A model generated the notes under the pieces. The model had not been told where the DNA came from. It searched no databases and saw only the letters and a list, made by a program, of their open reading frames with translations. From Phycomyces blakesleeanus NRRL 1555(-) (taxonomy: Eukaryota > Mucoromycota > Mucoromycetes > Mucorales > Phycomycetaceae), in the NCBI RefSeq assembly GCF_001638985.1, contig NW_017265154.1, positions 806,001 through 870,000 on the forward strand: a DNA stretch of 64,000 nucleotides, in the 5' to 3' direction. How positions within the stretch are numbered: the first letter of the stretch is position 1; every line of letters starts with the position of its first letter. Positions 23,753 through 36,387 of the stretch are shown one piece after another. Made by a program: the position numbers and the translations under genes.

Positions 23753-24006
23753 AAGTGCTATATCTTGAATAAAAATAAATACTATATACTGTTTTTAAAA
23801 TATAGACTTGTGCTAAGACTATTGTAAACGTGCAATTGATAATACATTGGCTCTTGATATTATGCTCAGATACAAGCTTATATATATATTGACCATAATA
23901 GCTGGTAATAACTAAATTGTTTATTTTTGAACGATGGATAGAAAACAGAAGCTCTTATATACAATGTATACTATTATGATGTATAATTTATATATAAAAA
24001 AATACA

Positions 24007-27000
24007 TTATATAGTATTCTCCACCTTGATTAGAGAGAAATAAGCTCTAGCAAACTCATAGCAGTTTACACCAACATTATATTGTAGTTTGGACAGAAAC
24101 ACAAGCTCGGTGTGGTTACTATACGAGGTATATTAGTACCAAGGTATAGGGCTACCACTAACGCTAACTTACATTTCTTCTACAACAAGATCCGAGTAGA
24201 TTTGGGCAAAGTCAGAGTTGTAAACGGCGTAGTCATCCCAGACCTTGACTGCCAAAAGCAACCCAACCATAGTAATCATACGCCAGTTTGTATCACATAA
24301 ACGCTGCCCAGACATGTCCAGCATACGAGCAACATAAATATAAGTTATAACTAAATGCTCAGCATGTAGCTACAAAGGGAAAAAAAGTAATATAAAAAGA
24401 AAAAGAAAATGAAAACGAAAGATCAGCATTATGCACGTAGCATTCCTACCATAATATGTTAATACATTACCTCACCGCAGTTCACTACAAAGGACAAGTG
24501 CTCATAAATGTCTTGCCAATTAGAGGTTGGCAAGACACTGTATAAATCAGGATTGGACCGGTAACCTCCAGGAAGCAAGTAAGGATGCTTAGTAAAAACA
24601 GGATCATGATTAAATATTCTTTGAGCATGGCTAGTACATATCTTGTCATATAGAGCCCATGAAATACTTTGTTTTTTTTATCCGCCCACCAAAAACACAT
24701 ACACACAGATACACACCAATGTTAATAAAGTAATAATCTAAAAGCAACAGTAACAAAGTTAATATAAATATATTATTATACCTGCGTAAGATTGATCCAA
24801 GCTGTGCCGATGTTTGATGGTTGGCGCGAAAGTGTTTTTGCCACTGCATGTCAAAATCGCCTTTGCCAGTGAATTGGAAATATGTCTGCTCGTCATGAAT
24901 ATTAAATACATTTTCTTGGTAAAACGAAGAAGCAGAATCATCCTTGAGTACTGACTGTGCAACCTCTATAGGAATCAGACTGGCCGTAGCCTCGAGAAAC
25001 TGAGAGGCTAGATCGGATGTATATGATGCCCAGTGTGAAGGATGCTGAAGTGGGGGACTGCCATCAAATTGTAAGTCTTGTAGAGTAGCATGCTGACTGT
25101 TTTCCTGGTCAATTGAATTCATGTCATCTTCATCACTATATCCCCCTGAATCTTGGTCCGATTCTTCCCAAGATCCCTGTTGGCAAAGGGAAGTAAGTTT
25201 GCGACAGATGAAGGACCGGCTTCCACCAAGTGCGCGGAGACTCTTTAGGTTCCAGTCAGGTAGGTAATCATGAGTTACCTCAAACACATAGCCGCCTTGA
25301 ACGCTATTTAACATGCCCTTTTCGTAACCATACAACAGGTAATCTTGAGCCAGCTGGTCGCATGTATCGATTGCCATCTCATAATGTGCCTTAAGGGCTT
25401 CATATGACGGGTTGCTGATCTCAAGCGTGTGAAGATCTCCAAGAATATTAAAAAGTCTGTCATTGATAGTCTCTGATATCGGCTCCCCCACAATTTTGGC
25501 TAGTTGGATAAGAAGCTGTTGTCGATCATTTGCCATGTTAAATAAAGTCTTTTGTGTCCACTTTGGTATAAGATCAAGTCGCTTTTCAAACCCAAATACA
25601 CCATTCGATACAAGAAGCACATTTTTCCATGAAATATCCGGAACCAGCCATTGGGAAGCATAGTCAATTTCACCAATGCGCTGTGTATATTCCACTACCT
25701 CTTTGAAATTCTCGAAATGATTGAAGTCTGTATTAAATAGGGTCGGAAACAGCTCCACTATGCTAACTTGAAGAATATCTGGCGGAATCTGCCCGGTAGC
25801 CTTTGCTAAAAGCGTCTCTAAGGCATGGTGTTTTGTAGTCATCTTTACTAGGCTGTCCAGACTCAAATCCTGAGACCCTGAATCAGATGTATCGTACTCC
25901 ATCGATTGGTGTGTGCGCGTCCTGGTTTCATATGTATCTTTTGTCGCGTTAAGCCACAACATCAAGGCCTGATCCAAATCTAAAAGCTTGGCCTTGATCC
26001 CCTTCGTATATCCATCGGAAATCTCACGATTATGACGAGATTTGGTCGATACCGTGTCATCAACATCTGTATCCAAAGTTTCCCGGGTACTCATAGAAAC
26101 GTTGCTCTCGTCGTTTTCTACTAAATCTGGAACTGGATCGTGCTCTAACGGCGAGACTGTAGAAGATCTGATTCCTTTGCGCTTGAATACTCCCCGGACT
26201 CTCTTTCCAAAGTTAGTGAATATGCCGGAGATGTTGCGCTTGACTTTCAAGGCTTTCTTGGAAGGTGAGGCGGGTTTGTTGCTAACCAAAGAAGATAGTT
26301 CTTCGGTACTGACTTTTGTATCAGATAGTCGTAAACAATAGTCCATCTTTGAAGAGATCAAATCTGCACTATAATCATCTTGCTCGGTATCACTATTATT
26401 TTGGCTTTTGTCGGCAATGATCCCTTTTTGACAATGGGGAGAGAATCTCGTTCCATCGTCTGGATGATACTTAATACTCTCTGTGTATTCTGTGCTATTG
26501 TCGTCTTCATAATCATCGTACGCATTATTGGGATCAACGAGATCTTCAAAGGCAATGTACCTCTCCTTGTGTTTGTACTGCGGAGCGACTGCCAAATCCT
26601 TTGGAGAGGGTGAAACAACAGAAATCGGAATTTTTGGATCCGTTTCCACCTTTTTGTTCTTTTGACACAAAATATCTTCAGAGTATCGAGAGTTCACAGT
26701 ATTCTTTCTACAAGGAGTATCAGATTTAACTTCTAATTTGATATGTTCGGCTTTTAGGTCCTCTGATTTCTCAGCAAATACGACCGTCTTTCGATTTCTG
26801 GTCAAGGAATTTCTGATCCAATGTGAAAGTCGAGAAAAGGTATTTGAGGTAGGCATCTTTTGCATCGAGGGCGACGATGTGTTCTGCATAATGGTAGGCA
26901 GGCTTGTGAGCTGTTGAATGCACAGGTTGACTACATCTGGCGGTAGTTCGAGAGCAAGGGTCTTTTCGATAACAGGTAATGCTATGCGAAAAGCTTGGAT

Positions 27001-27099
27001 CAAATGGTCGGGAATGCGGCTTTCAGATGCAGAATGGGACCGGCTCATTGTAGAAGAACCAGAGACTAAGGGCGCGGTGCTAGATCGACGAAAGTACAT
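24007..27099 (-). CDS. large protein with C-terminal cyclin fold (cyclin Y/Pcl-like)
   Basis: Four exons read right to left: 27099-24782, 24630-24471, 24369-24173 and 24118-24007, about 928 aa. The last 150 residues form a cyclin box like that of cyclin Y and fungal Pho80/Pcl cyclins: WQDIYEHLSFVVNCGELHAEHLVITYIYVARML, then NWRMITMVGLLLAVKVWDD, YNSDFAQI, and HTELVFLSKLQYNVGV. Such cyclins activate PHO85/CDK14-16-type kinases. The first 770 residues, all in exon 1, match nothing I recognise. They include Ser-rich basic stretches at the N terminus and an acidic Asp/Tyr region (DDYEDDNSTEYTES). Two long helical blocks around 370-480 and 480-600 follow. The splice joins are in phase with GT-AG sites, so the two parts appear to be one gene. 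The alternative is two adjacent genes wrongly merged, for which no promoter or start codon is evident. Confidence 0.82.
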
Positions 27100-30000
27100 T
27101 TTAATGGCTTTTTTTTTCTCTTTCTCTTCTACTACTTGAATATCGAGGTTCGTGGGTGTAGGCGTAAATATAATATTACCAACAGAGGAGTATAGCTGTA
27201 GTAACTAGGTAATGTAATTAAAGAACGTTTGTAATGTATAAGTGTAAATAATAAAGGTATAAAAAAGAAGAGTGATGAGGCATAAATATATACATATATA
27301 TATATATATTTATTATATATATAAAGGATATATATATATAAAGGTATAAATGTATTTATATACACATGTGTATCTATATATTTAATATATTGGGAAGACA
27401 AGTTGGTCTTTTGTTGATTGATCTAGGAACGGTGTGGAAGGCGTGTAAAGGTAGGTGGACTGAAACGAGCGGAGAGAACAGTAGAGCGTACGAGAAGTGC
27501 AGCCTGAAATAATAATAATACTGAGGAACAAAGGAGAGGAAGTACAGATAGTTTTTGGAGGATAAAGAAGGGTAGCAATAATGAAGGTTATAATGTTTAT
27601 ATAGCAAAGTCTGCGGAATTTGACAAATTGTCGAATTGACTAAAGTTGTACATAGCGTACGACCATCTAATTTTTATATATCTCTTTTTGTATATGTGTT
27701 TGAGAGAGCTTTCTGTTGATTGATTAGCTGGATCTATAGTATCAAAGTATATAGCAAAACTATTGATTGGAATTGATTCCAGGAATAGACAAGAGCTTTT
27801 ACTGTATATTCTATGGTCCAAGAATCCATTATTCGGATAAGCGTATGTTTATGTTCAGCCCAAAGAGAAGAAGAAGAGAAAGAAGGAAAGAAGAAGAAAA
27901 TGAAAAATCCAAAAAAAAACAAGACGGGCGAAACAAAAGATATCGAATCATTTGTATCTAATAATAAACAGCAGATATCCTTGAGCTTCATTCCATTAAA
28001 TGATTATTATCTGATCTTGGTGTTTTAGAACCTTACTGCATAGAAATCATGTTGCAGCCATAAAATGTCTTTATTCTACAAATACTCTATACCTCAACAC
28101 CAATATCATTCTTCAACAGATAAGTAATAAGTTAAGACCCGGGGATGATGCTATAGTCCCTTTGTTCATTTCTGGTATAGAATCTTGAATTATTATCTGA
28201 AATAAAATAGCATAGAAGAAGAGGAAAAGCTAAATGACAGAATCCTTTCTTTTTTATAATACAAAAGAAATGAAAGGCTTGGATAATCAAGATTCACCGT
28301 TTCATTAATAGTACAACCAAAGGTCCAAAGTCTATTTCTTCGATGTTGAGACTTGGACATAGAAGCGTCCATATTGACTAGAATTAATATATTGTGGTGA
28401 ATAAATATCAATTACGCATACGCCTACAAGAACCCTGTGTGTAGATCTGATAATACTTTAAAGCATCTCCATTTGGCTTTTTTAAAAAAAAAAAAACAAT
28501 TAGACATTACGATCAAACTAATGACATGCTTGACAATTTTTGATTAGAATTCCTGGGTTTGGATTAGTATAATATTTGTTTGGGTTGACGATTGAATTGT
28601 TTTTCATTTTCCAGACCAATTCTCATGGCCGATTAGGTCTATGTTAAGTTGTGAATAAGAGACCTAACAAGGATTTTTTGGTTGCGTTTTAAACCGCATC
28701 AGAATATTACAGTATAAATGGTATGACAAACTCGCGTGGGATAGTGAGATTATCCAAATGCAGACGCTCTGGTCTGCAGAAGAACAAATAAATAAGTAAT
28801 AACTTGAGGCTGTTGGACGCAATATAAACAAGTTAATAAGATAAAAAGATGCACATTAGTCTAGAAGAATACCATTTTCTGTTTATTTTACAAACCAAAA
28901 AAAATGTAAAGCTTTATTGGCTTTGGCTTTGTAGACATATTATCGTGATCCTAGTCTTCACTGCACATACTATCTGTAATATTCCTTTACTTGATCTCCC
29001 AGTTTTTTCAAATTTTAATCTCTATCTAATCTCCATCTCTTCACACGCGTAATGTAGGCACATTATTATCGGTTGTAAAAAGAAGGGAATGGAAACCAAG
29101 AGTGCTATTGATATGATACACTTCTTTGTCAATAAATCTAATAACGCCTTGATTTTACATTAAGTTCCTGACAGTCACTTCAGGGGCGTCGATTGAGATC
29201 ATCTTTCACTACTTGCCCATCTTATAAGAAATACTTTTCATCTTCTCCTTTTAGGTACATTCAAGTTTTGGTAGAAACACAGTGTGTATCCGGAGATATA
29301 CTCACTGGCATATACTTTGTAACTAATTGGCTGGTTGGTTGATGTAGTGTATCGTAGCTCATTAATAATACTAAAGAAGGGCAAAAAGTGATACCCCCAG
29401 ACTTGATAATATTTATGAAACATGCACATTCCAACCAAGGCTAAATGGCATTCAATTGGTCACAAAGTCTTGGCTTTAGAGCAATGTATTTATAATAGCT
29501 TAGCAATAGAATATAAAACTTTTTTATGACATTTATTATGGTATTTTTTAAGAATAATAAAAAAAAGAGCTGCTGATCGATCGATATAATTTACACTATG
29601 GTAAAAGGAAAAACAAAAAACAAAAAAAAAGGCGCCTTTAGTTGGAAACTTTCACAAACTTTTATTTTTTTTTATTTTGGAAAGGGAGTTTTAAGGGTGG
29701 GTTTAGGGTAGTATTTTGGCTAAGCATTGTAATCTTTATATTTTTATGCTTCAATACTTATCCGTCGTATTGTGCTTGTCGGCACTATTTTCACACAGTA
29801 ACTCTCAAGAAAAGTGTCTCTTGGATTCCATATGCTCCTAACTTGAGGAATACAAGAGAACCTCTCGGGAATTGTGACATCTTACCGGAAGTTCAAGGCA
29901 GCAGCAAGATCTCTACTCCACAAGACGATGTTCAAGCTGTAAACCAAGCCATTCCTTTTAAGTATTTTGGACTAGTATATCTAAAAAGAAAATTTGTTAA

Positions 30001-31098
30001 GAATAATAATCAAATGATATCCGGTCATATTATTACCTTTGAAAGCCGTGTAAAGTTAAATGTGATGCTCGGGAGTATTTGTATTGTCAAATGTTGGAGA
30101 CTTTCTTGAATTTTTCATGAAATGGACTAAAACGAAGGACGGTGCATGGATGTATTAAATTCAACAATTATACAAACCTTAAATCCGTGTTTTCCGAGTA
30201 GCCTTCTCATTCCTACCCCCTTGATTGGCTCACAATATATATGTGTACGTTTGTAAGGTATAGACCAGAATATTTGGAACTATAGTAGAGGTGGAAATAG
30301 CTTGAAATTTATATTGTTCAGAGTAGACTGTCAAGATAGATGATATTCAGGGTTTCTATGAAAGAGTTTATGAAATCTAGGGGTGGAAGTAGTGGTTATA
30401 GTGGTGGATTTGATGCCCTCTCAAAAAAAAATTTTTTTACACGTTTGAAGGTTTGCTTTTATGAGAATTGTTTAAAGGTATTGATTATTTGATAATTACT
30501 TGATATGCATTAATGTGCAAAAAAAAAGGGACGGTAAATTAGTACCATGGCTCTAGGTTTAACCTATAATAGCAAATAAATACTGGAGAAACTAATATTG
30601 AAACATAAAACATAAAACATAAAAAAAAAGGCTTTTTGTTTTTCAAAAGTCTCATAATAAAGACTCTTCAAATAACTCTTAATAAAAAGAATTGAATTAT
30701 TTCTCAAGCTTGATTATATAGCTTTTATACTTCTTTTAATATATATATACTCCAAGAATTTTTACCATAGTCTAGATAACAGATTATATCTCAAAGGCTA
30801 AGAAATACAGAATACATCACGAATTTTTCTTTTGGTAGGACATACAGTCAAAAACTCAGAACCTTGCACAAGATCCTTTCTTTTTTTTTCTGGGGATCCA
30901 ATTTTATGTTATTGTAAAAGATAGGTGTATATATGATAAAAAGATCAGTGGGTTACCACTGTACAGCCATTTATTTGCTTAGGTGCTGACTCTGCATGTA
31001 GCTTAATATATTTCAGGATTACTCATTAACTCACAGACTTGCATTTGTATTTGTAGTGAAGATGTTATCTTACATCTTATACTGTTCTTTTTACATTT

Positions 31099-31135
<37 letters not shown>

Positions 31136-31306
31136 AATAGTAGGTATATATTTCCCTCCGGTCGGGTCACAAACTCAAAAGGACCGGCTCTTCAAGATAG
31201 TGGGAAACCATATACACTTTAACATTCTTCTTTTTCTATTCTTCTTCCTCTTCTTCCCCTTTTGATTAAAAAAAAAAGAAAAAAGAAAGAAAGTCTCTAA
31301 AAAATT
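27100..31306. other. 4.2-kb gene-poor region
   Basis: AT-rich DNA upstream of both the cyclin-like gene (-) and the reductase gene (+). It contains (TA)n tracts near 27290-27340 and 31110-31135, an AGA-rich purine run at 27865-27925 and an (AC)n run near 31100. One open frame at 29642-30109 (155 codons, +) has a hydrophobic start and a mixed-composition end, but no recognisable motif, and is more likely chance or a relic. A TATA-like AT run and a CT-rich leader precede the reductase start. Confidence 0.5.
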
Positions 31307-33004
31307 ATGCCCAAAGTCCTCGTCACACGTATTCTCCCTCCACACGCCCAAGCGCGTCTGGAAAGTCAGTCCTTTGAATTAATTCAATGGAAACAAGACA
31401 GTGCTATGCCACGCAAAGAACTACTTGGTCAAATCAAGGGTAAATCATTCTACAGGCACACGCATACATATGCATATCTATATACTAATATATATATATA
31501 TGTAATTTATAGGAGTTGATGCCTTGATTTGTCTATTGACCGATCGTATAGACGACGAGCTTCTGGATGCAGCAGGTAATATTCCCCTTCTTTATACACA
31601 TCAATTCAATTAGTAAACTCCCTTTGTATGTGGGCACATTTATATATATATGGTTTTTGGATAGTTATAATTATAATTAAATAGTGAAAAATGGGGTTAA
31701 AAATCTCCTATCTAAACTACTATATTATTTTATTTATATATGATACTAAATTATAGGACCCCAGCTTAAGCTAGTTGCGACAATGAGTGTAGGATACGAT
31801 CATGTAGACGTGTCTGCATTAAAGAAACGTCGTATTCCACTTGGATACACTCCCGATGTACTCACTGATGCTACGGCTGACCTGACTGTCCTATTAACTA
31901 TGGGTGCTGCCCGTCGCATGAAAGAAGTAATTTTGAATCATTATTTAGTATATCTATGTGCATTGATTTTCTTTTCTTTTTCTTATTATAGGGAATCATC
32001 GCTGCAGAAAAAGGAGAGGTGAGCAGAATGTTGCAGTTTAGAAAAGGGAGAAATATAGAAAGGGGATTTATTGATGATCGATGATTGGTTTCCAAAATTG
32101 ACATTAGTGGAGAGAGTGGCGCCCGACATGGCTATGTGGATCCCAGTTCAGTAACAAGACCTTGGGTGTGGTTGGACTGGGCCGTATTGGTGAAGCTGTT
32201 GCCCATCGCCTCAAGGCATTTGGTATCAGCAAAGTGGTTTACTGGGGTCGAAGTGAAAAGGTCGAGACTGGCAAGCGTGTAGGAGGCGAGTTTGTGTCCT
32301 TTGATCGATTACTGGCAGAGTCGGACTATGTTACGGTCTGTTGCGCCCTCACCAAAGACACCAAAGAGCTCTTTGATTACAACGCATTCTCAAAAATGAA
32401 GAAATCTGCTGCAAGTATCACAACAACCAATCCAACGACATATCCTTATTGTTTTTGTATCGAAATCTAATACTTTGTATATAAATATTACAGATCTTTG
32501 TGAACACTGCAAGAGGTGGTATTGTTCAACAGGATGATCTTGGTGAGTGATTTTTGTTATTTAGAAATCAAATAAATAAATAATAAAAATAAAAAAACAG
32601 AGGGGTGGGAATGGCTTTGCTTAATTGTGGATATGGGATGCTTACACCAACTTATATTGGATTATATATATTTAGTGCGTGCATTAGAAGAGGGTCTTAT
32701 TGCTGGTGCAGGTCTTGATGTGACCACTCCAGAACCACTGCCTTTGGATAACAAGCTTCTCAAGTTGCCCAACTGTATTGTATTGCCTCATATTGGTGAG
32801 TGATAATTTATGTTTATATATTTGAAATTGAAAACATTGATACTAATACTAATATTAATACGAATATATATATATATGTATATATATGTATCTTATATAG
32901 CGAGTGCAACCAATGAGACGCGTGAGAGGATGGCTGATATGTGTGTTGAAAATGTTTTGGCCGGACTTAGCAACCAAGCCTTACCTTTCTCCGTTACAGA
33001 ATAA
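31307..33004 (+). CDS. GRHPR: glyoxylate/hydroxypyruvate reductase (D-2-hydroxyacid dehydrogenase)
   Basis: NAD(P)H-dependent enzyme that reduces glyoxylate to glycolate and hydroxypyruvate to D-glycerate. Eight exons: 31307-31439, 31513-31575, 31757-31926, 31992-32018, 32108-32410, 32494-32542, 32676-32795 and 32901-33004, about 322 aa, near human GRHPR (328). Visible signatures: [10 protein letters not shown], the dinucleotide-binding [20 protein letters not shown], catalytic Arg in NTARGGIV, catalytic Glu in [11 protein letters not shown], and catalytic His in [12 protein letters not shown]. Exon 4 is only 27 nt. Intron 5 (32411-32493) uses a GC donor, GCT|GCAAGT, and the possible GT sites around it break the frame. 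The substrate assignment rests on overall similarity to GRHPR rather than on a unique residue. Confidence 0.93.
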
Positions 33005-33225
33005 CCAAAAAAAAGAAGCAAATACTGATGATAATAGCAATATTAATAGTAATAGTTAAAAGAAAAGAGAATGAATGAAAGTACCTTTTCTCATTATTAT
33101 CTTGTACATGTAATATATGTATTTATTTTATTTTATTTTATTTTATGTTATTTTTGCTCGCTTAGTAGCTAATAGTAAATTACATCAATGGGAGATTTGC
33201 AGAAATATATGTCAATATTTGTGTA

Positions 33226-34416
33226 TTAAATGGATGTTACGCAGGTTCCAAAGACACGACGGATCATTTCTCGACCGTATGGAATGTAACTTGCTCTATT
33301 TCCAGAAAGCAAAAAAGCAAAATAATGATGAATAATCTTCATATTTAAATATCATCCACCTGTCTATCCACCATCATATAATAAACCAAAGAAGAACAAT
33401 AAAAGCTGAATCAACTTACGAATACCACACCAAAGCGCAAAATTGGATAATAACCAAGACAATTGATAGCGCAAATACTTTGAGCTATGGTTAAAGAAGT
33501 TTAAAAAGTTAAAAGAAAAAATTATGAAAGCTGTATATCTTGAATATTTAAATATTTAAATATTTAAAATAACTTACAGTGATAGAGAGTACAAGAGTGA
33601 GGACTAGTAAGGCGATGTATGTTGTTGTTGCCCAGAATCGCACTGAATTGTAGCAATTGACACACGTATTTATGCCAAGAATTTTTATTTTTATTTTGTA
33701 AGTATAACATTCACTTGGCTGATTATTGTGTACAAATTACCTGGTGCAAACATTGTCTTGATTTGCTTGGGAATACCGATAATAAATGTCAAACTACAGC
33801 CAAGAGTATCATTATCAATTACTATCATTCTACACACAATTCCTGCATATTCTTACCTGAAGAGAGATATCACATTACCAATGGTGTACAGAATAGCAAA
33901 GCCAGTGACATTTAGTGTCAAGAGCATTAATGTAGACTTTAATATATTCAAAAAAATGTATATATATGATAATAAGTTTCTCAGTTTATAGCTTTTATCA
34001 AGGGCTCTGTATTTGTCAGATTTCTTTTTCTCTTAAAAAAATTTACCAGAATAGAGATGAGCATGCCCGCGACAAAGCTAAGGTTCCACACCACAAAGAA
34101 GAAAGCAAAAGCAAAAGGACATTGTCAACCGATTTCTCACATTGCATAATTCTCACATGTATTCTCTCTTTATAAATGTATATATATATATATATATCTT
34201 TTCTTTTCTTTACTCTTACCATGCACCAAATGCATATAGTCGTTGCATTTTAGTCAAACCACAAAACTTCCAGTTGCCTTATTTCATAGACGCGTTACAA
34301 CACATACACATGAAGAAGAAGAGGAACAAGAGACTACAGTGCATTCACGTCATTTATTTACCATCGTCCATGACGCCCTGGTCACTAAAATCAGCCGAGA
34401 AGAAACCAAACGCCAT
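33226..34416 (-). CDS. SFT2: vesicle transport protein SFT2
   Basis: Small four-helix Golgi membrane protein that acts in endosome-to-Golgi or intra-Golgi fusion, linked to the syntaxin Sed5 in yeast. Eight exons read right to left: 34416-34362, 34277-34220, 34077-34047, 33936-33857, 33793-33741, 33642-33578, 33484-33420 and 33295-33226, about 158 aa. Landmarks: LTKMQRLYAFGACFVAGML, FAILYTIGNVISLF, the loop GIPKQIKTMFAPVR, ALVWY, and the family's C-terminal SYIPYGREMIRR. Helices lie at about residues 35-55, 62-85, 105-122 and 124-142. All introns are GT-AG. No long open frame marks this gene because it is cut into exons of 31-80 nt. It converges with the reductase gene, whose stop lies about 220 bases away. 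Confidence 0.93.
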
Positions 34417-35087
34417 TATTCTGGTTTATATGAAATGAGTATAATAGAAATAATATTAGAGGAAGAAAAAAGAAAATATATATAAAAAAAATAGAGAGAG
34501 AGTTAAAGGTAGGACACTCTTTGGGTGTATATATGTGTATATATATAATATAATATTATATATCAGTTTGTGTAAGTCAGTGAGTGATTGTATAAAAGGC
34601 GACCCCGCTTTTTTTTTTCTTCCTTTCAACAGCTATTTTATTTAACCGTTGAATTTCTCAAGCTTAAACGGCTTCTTTTTTTTGTTATTTTATTTAAAAA
34701 AAAAACACTGCAATAAAATAACCTATTGGCTTAATACTTGGCATTGAGAAAACCAAAGACCGCTAAAGTAGAAGAAGAGGAAGAAAAATCCTACGCACAC
34801 AGGAACGCACAGACACAGACACACTCACACTCACACTCACACAGAGAGAGACAACACAGACGCACAGAGGTGTATTAATTTGTTTCAATTTCTACTTTAT
34901 ATATATATGTGTGTGTGTGTGTGTTTGTGTTTTATTCATTTGTTTTATTTGGCCTATTTGTTTCAATTTATTTATTTATTAATGAATGTAATGTAATGTA
35001 ATTTTATTTTATTTTATTTTATTTAATTTAATTTAATTTATTTATTTAATTTTTCATTTTTCATTTTTCATTTTTTTTTGATCGAAA
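34417..35087. other. divergent promoter region between SFT2 and MRM2
   Basis: About 670 bases between divergent genes, rich in simple sequence: (AT)n near 34540, (CACACT)n near 34820-34842, (GT)n near 34910-34925, and a dense ATTTT/ATTTA pentamer series at 35000-35070 that ends directly before the MRM2 start. It probably serves both promoters. No individual site can be assigned. Confidence 0.5.
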
Positions 35088-36151
35088 ATGACATTCCTCT
35101 TCTCCATTCGACCAGTTCATGCAGCATACTCAACTTCATCCAAAGGATGGATGATGCGGCAGGCCAAGGATCCTTACGTTAAGGCTGCAAAGGCCAATAT
35201 GTACCGTGCCAGGAGTGCATTCAAATTAAGCCAGATCGATCAAAAGTACCGTGTGATTCCACATGGAGGTGTGGTAGTAGACTGTGGGGCTGCTCCTGGA
35301 GGTTGGACCCAGGTTGCTGTGGCTAAAGCCCAGAAAAAGGGACTCGTTGTTGCAGTTGACTTGTTACCAATGGACCCTGTCTCAGGTGCCCATTGCATAA
35401 AGGGAGATTTCATGTCGCTCAAGGTTCAAAACAAGGTCAAGGCATTGTTGGGTCGCCGCAAAGCAGACCTGGTTTGTTCAGATATGGCACCTAGTTTTAT
35501 GGGAAATCACATGGCTGACCACGCAAGATCCATGGTAAGTAAATTATATAATTATATATGTTTGTGGGTGTGCATGTACATAATGTTTCAATATCATAAT
35601 GGATTATGTATATTTGTCTATTTGAATTTTTTTTTAATGCTGTAGGAATTGTGCGAATCTGCTCTCACATTTGCACAAACAGTCTTGGCAACTAATGGAT
35701 GTTTTGTAGCAAAGGTAATAAATGAATAACACAAGAGATAAACGAATCCATTATAATTTAACCACACAAAACAACGACAATATTAATGACAATTAATATG
35801 TATATATGTATATATGTTTGAAAGTTTTTGATGGGTGGAACAGAAGTAGAATTTAGACGTAAATTGCAGACAATGTTTTTAAAGGTAAAGCAAGAGAAAC
35901 CGGACGCATCACGGAAACAATCGACCGAAGGTTTCTTTGTTGCTCTTGGTTACCGTCCTATAAAACAATCAAAAGAAGAAGACGAAGAAGACGAAGAAGA
36001 ATCAGGATTAAGATTAGAATCAGGATTGGGATTAGGATTAGAAGTAAAAGTAGAAACTGAAATAGAAGTAAAGGAAAATGAGCAAAAAGATCAAAAAGAC
36101 AGTGAAGAAGCAGAATTCAACTCAATTCAACCCAAAAAACACATCTTGTAA
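35088..36151 (+). CDS. MRM2: mitochondrial rRNA 2'-O-methyltransferase, MRM2/FtsJ family
   Basis: S-adenosylmethionine enzyme of the FtsJ/RrmJ family. MRM2 methylates a ribose in the peptidyl-transferase region of the mitochondrial large rRNA. Three exons: 35088-35534, 35646-35714 and 35825-36151, about 280 aa. The N terminus resembles a presequence (short, Arg/Ser-containing). The Rossmann SAM site is VVVDCGAAPGGWTQVA. The K-D-K-E catalytic set is visible: Lys in RARSAFKLSQID, Asp in SDMAPSFMGNH, Lys in FVAKFLMG and Glu in STEGFFVA. The last 60 residues are an acidic, low-complexity tail (Glu/Asp then Gly-Leu repeats) that ordinary MRM2 proteins lack. It follows the catalytic domain and should not affect activity. 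Cytosolic Trm7 and Spb1 have other N termini, so MRM2 is preferred. Confidence 0.9.
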
Positions 36152-36243
36152 ATCAATAATTAGACAATTATAAAGTAAATATATATATTTCATTTCATTT
36201 CATATCATATCACCATTTTGTCTAATAACAGCAATAATAATTA

Positions 36244-36286
36244 TAGTATAGTATAGTATAGTATAGTATAGTATAGTATAGTATAT
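36244..36286 (+). repeat. (TATAG)n microsatellite
   Basis: About eight consecutive TATAG units followed by related AT-rich DNA, in the short interval between the convergent MRM2 and Pro/Ser-rich genes. It lies in probable 3' UTR or terminator DNA. Confidence 0.9.
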
Positions 36287-36387
36287 TATATTATATATTG
36301 GGTGTCCATATATGTATATATGTATATAATTTAAAGAAGAAGAAGAAGAAAAGACGCCGCTACCAATACAACTATATGAATATTATA

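Noticed and set aside
29642..30109. 155-codon open frame on the plus strand
   Set aside because: Starts in a polyT-derived hydrophobic stretch, no motif, no codon bias, no splice partner; kept only as a remark in the gene-poor region.
32411..32420. GT donor inside GCAAGTATC for reductase intron 5
   Set aside because: Using the GT three bases later breaks the frame before IFVNTARGG; the GC donor keeps the conserved catalytic segment intact.
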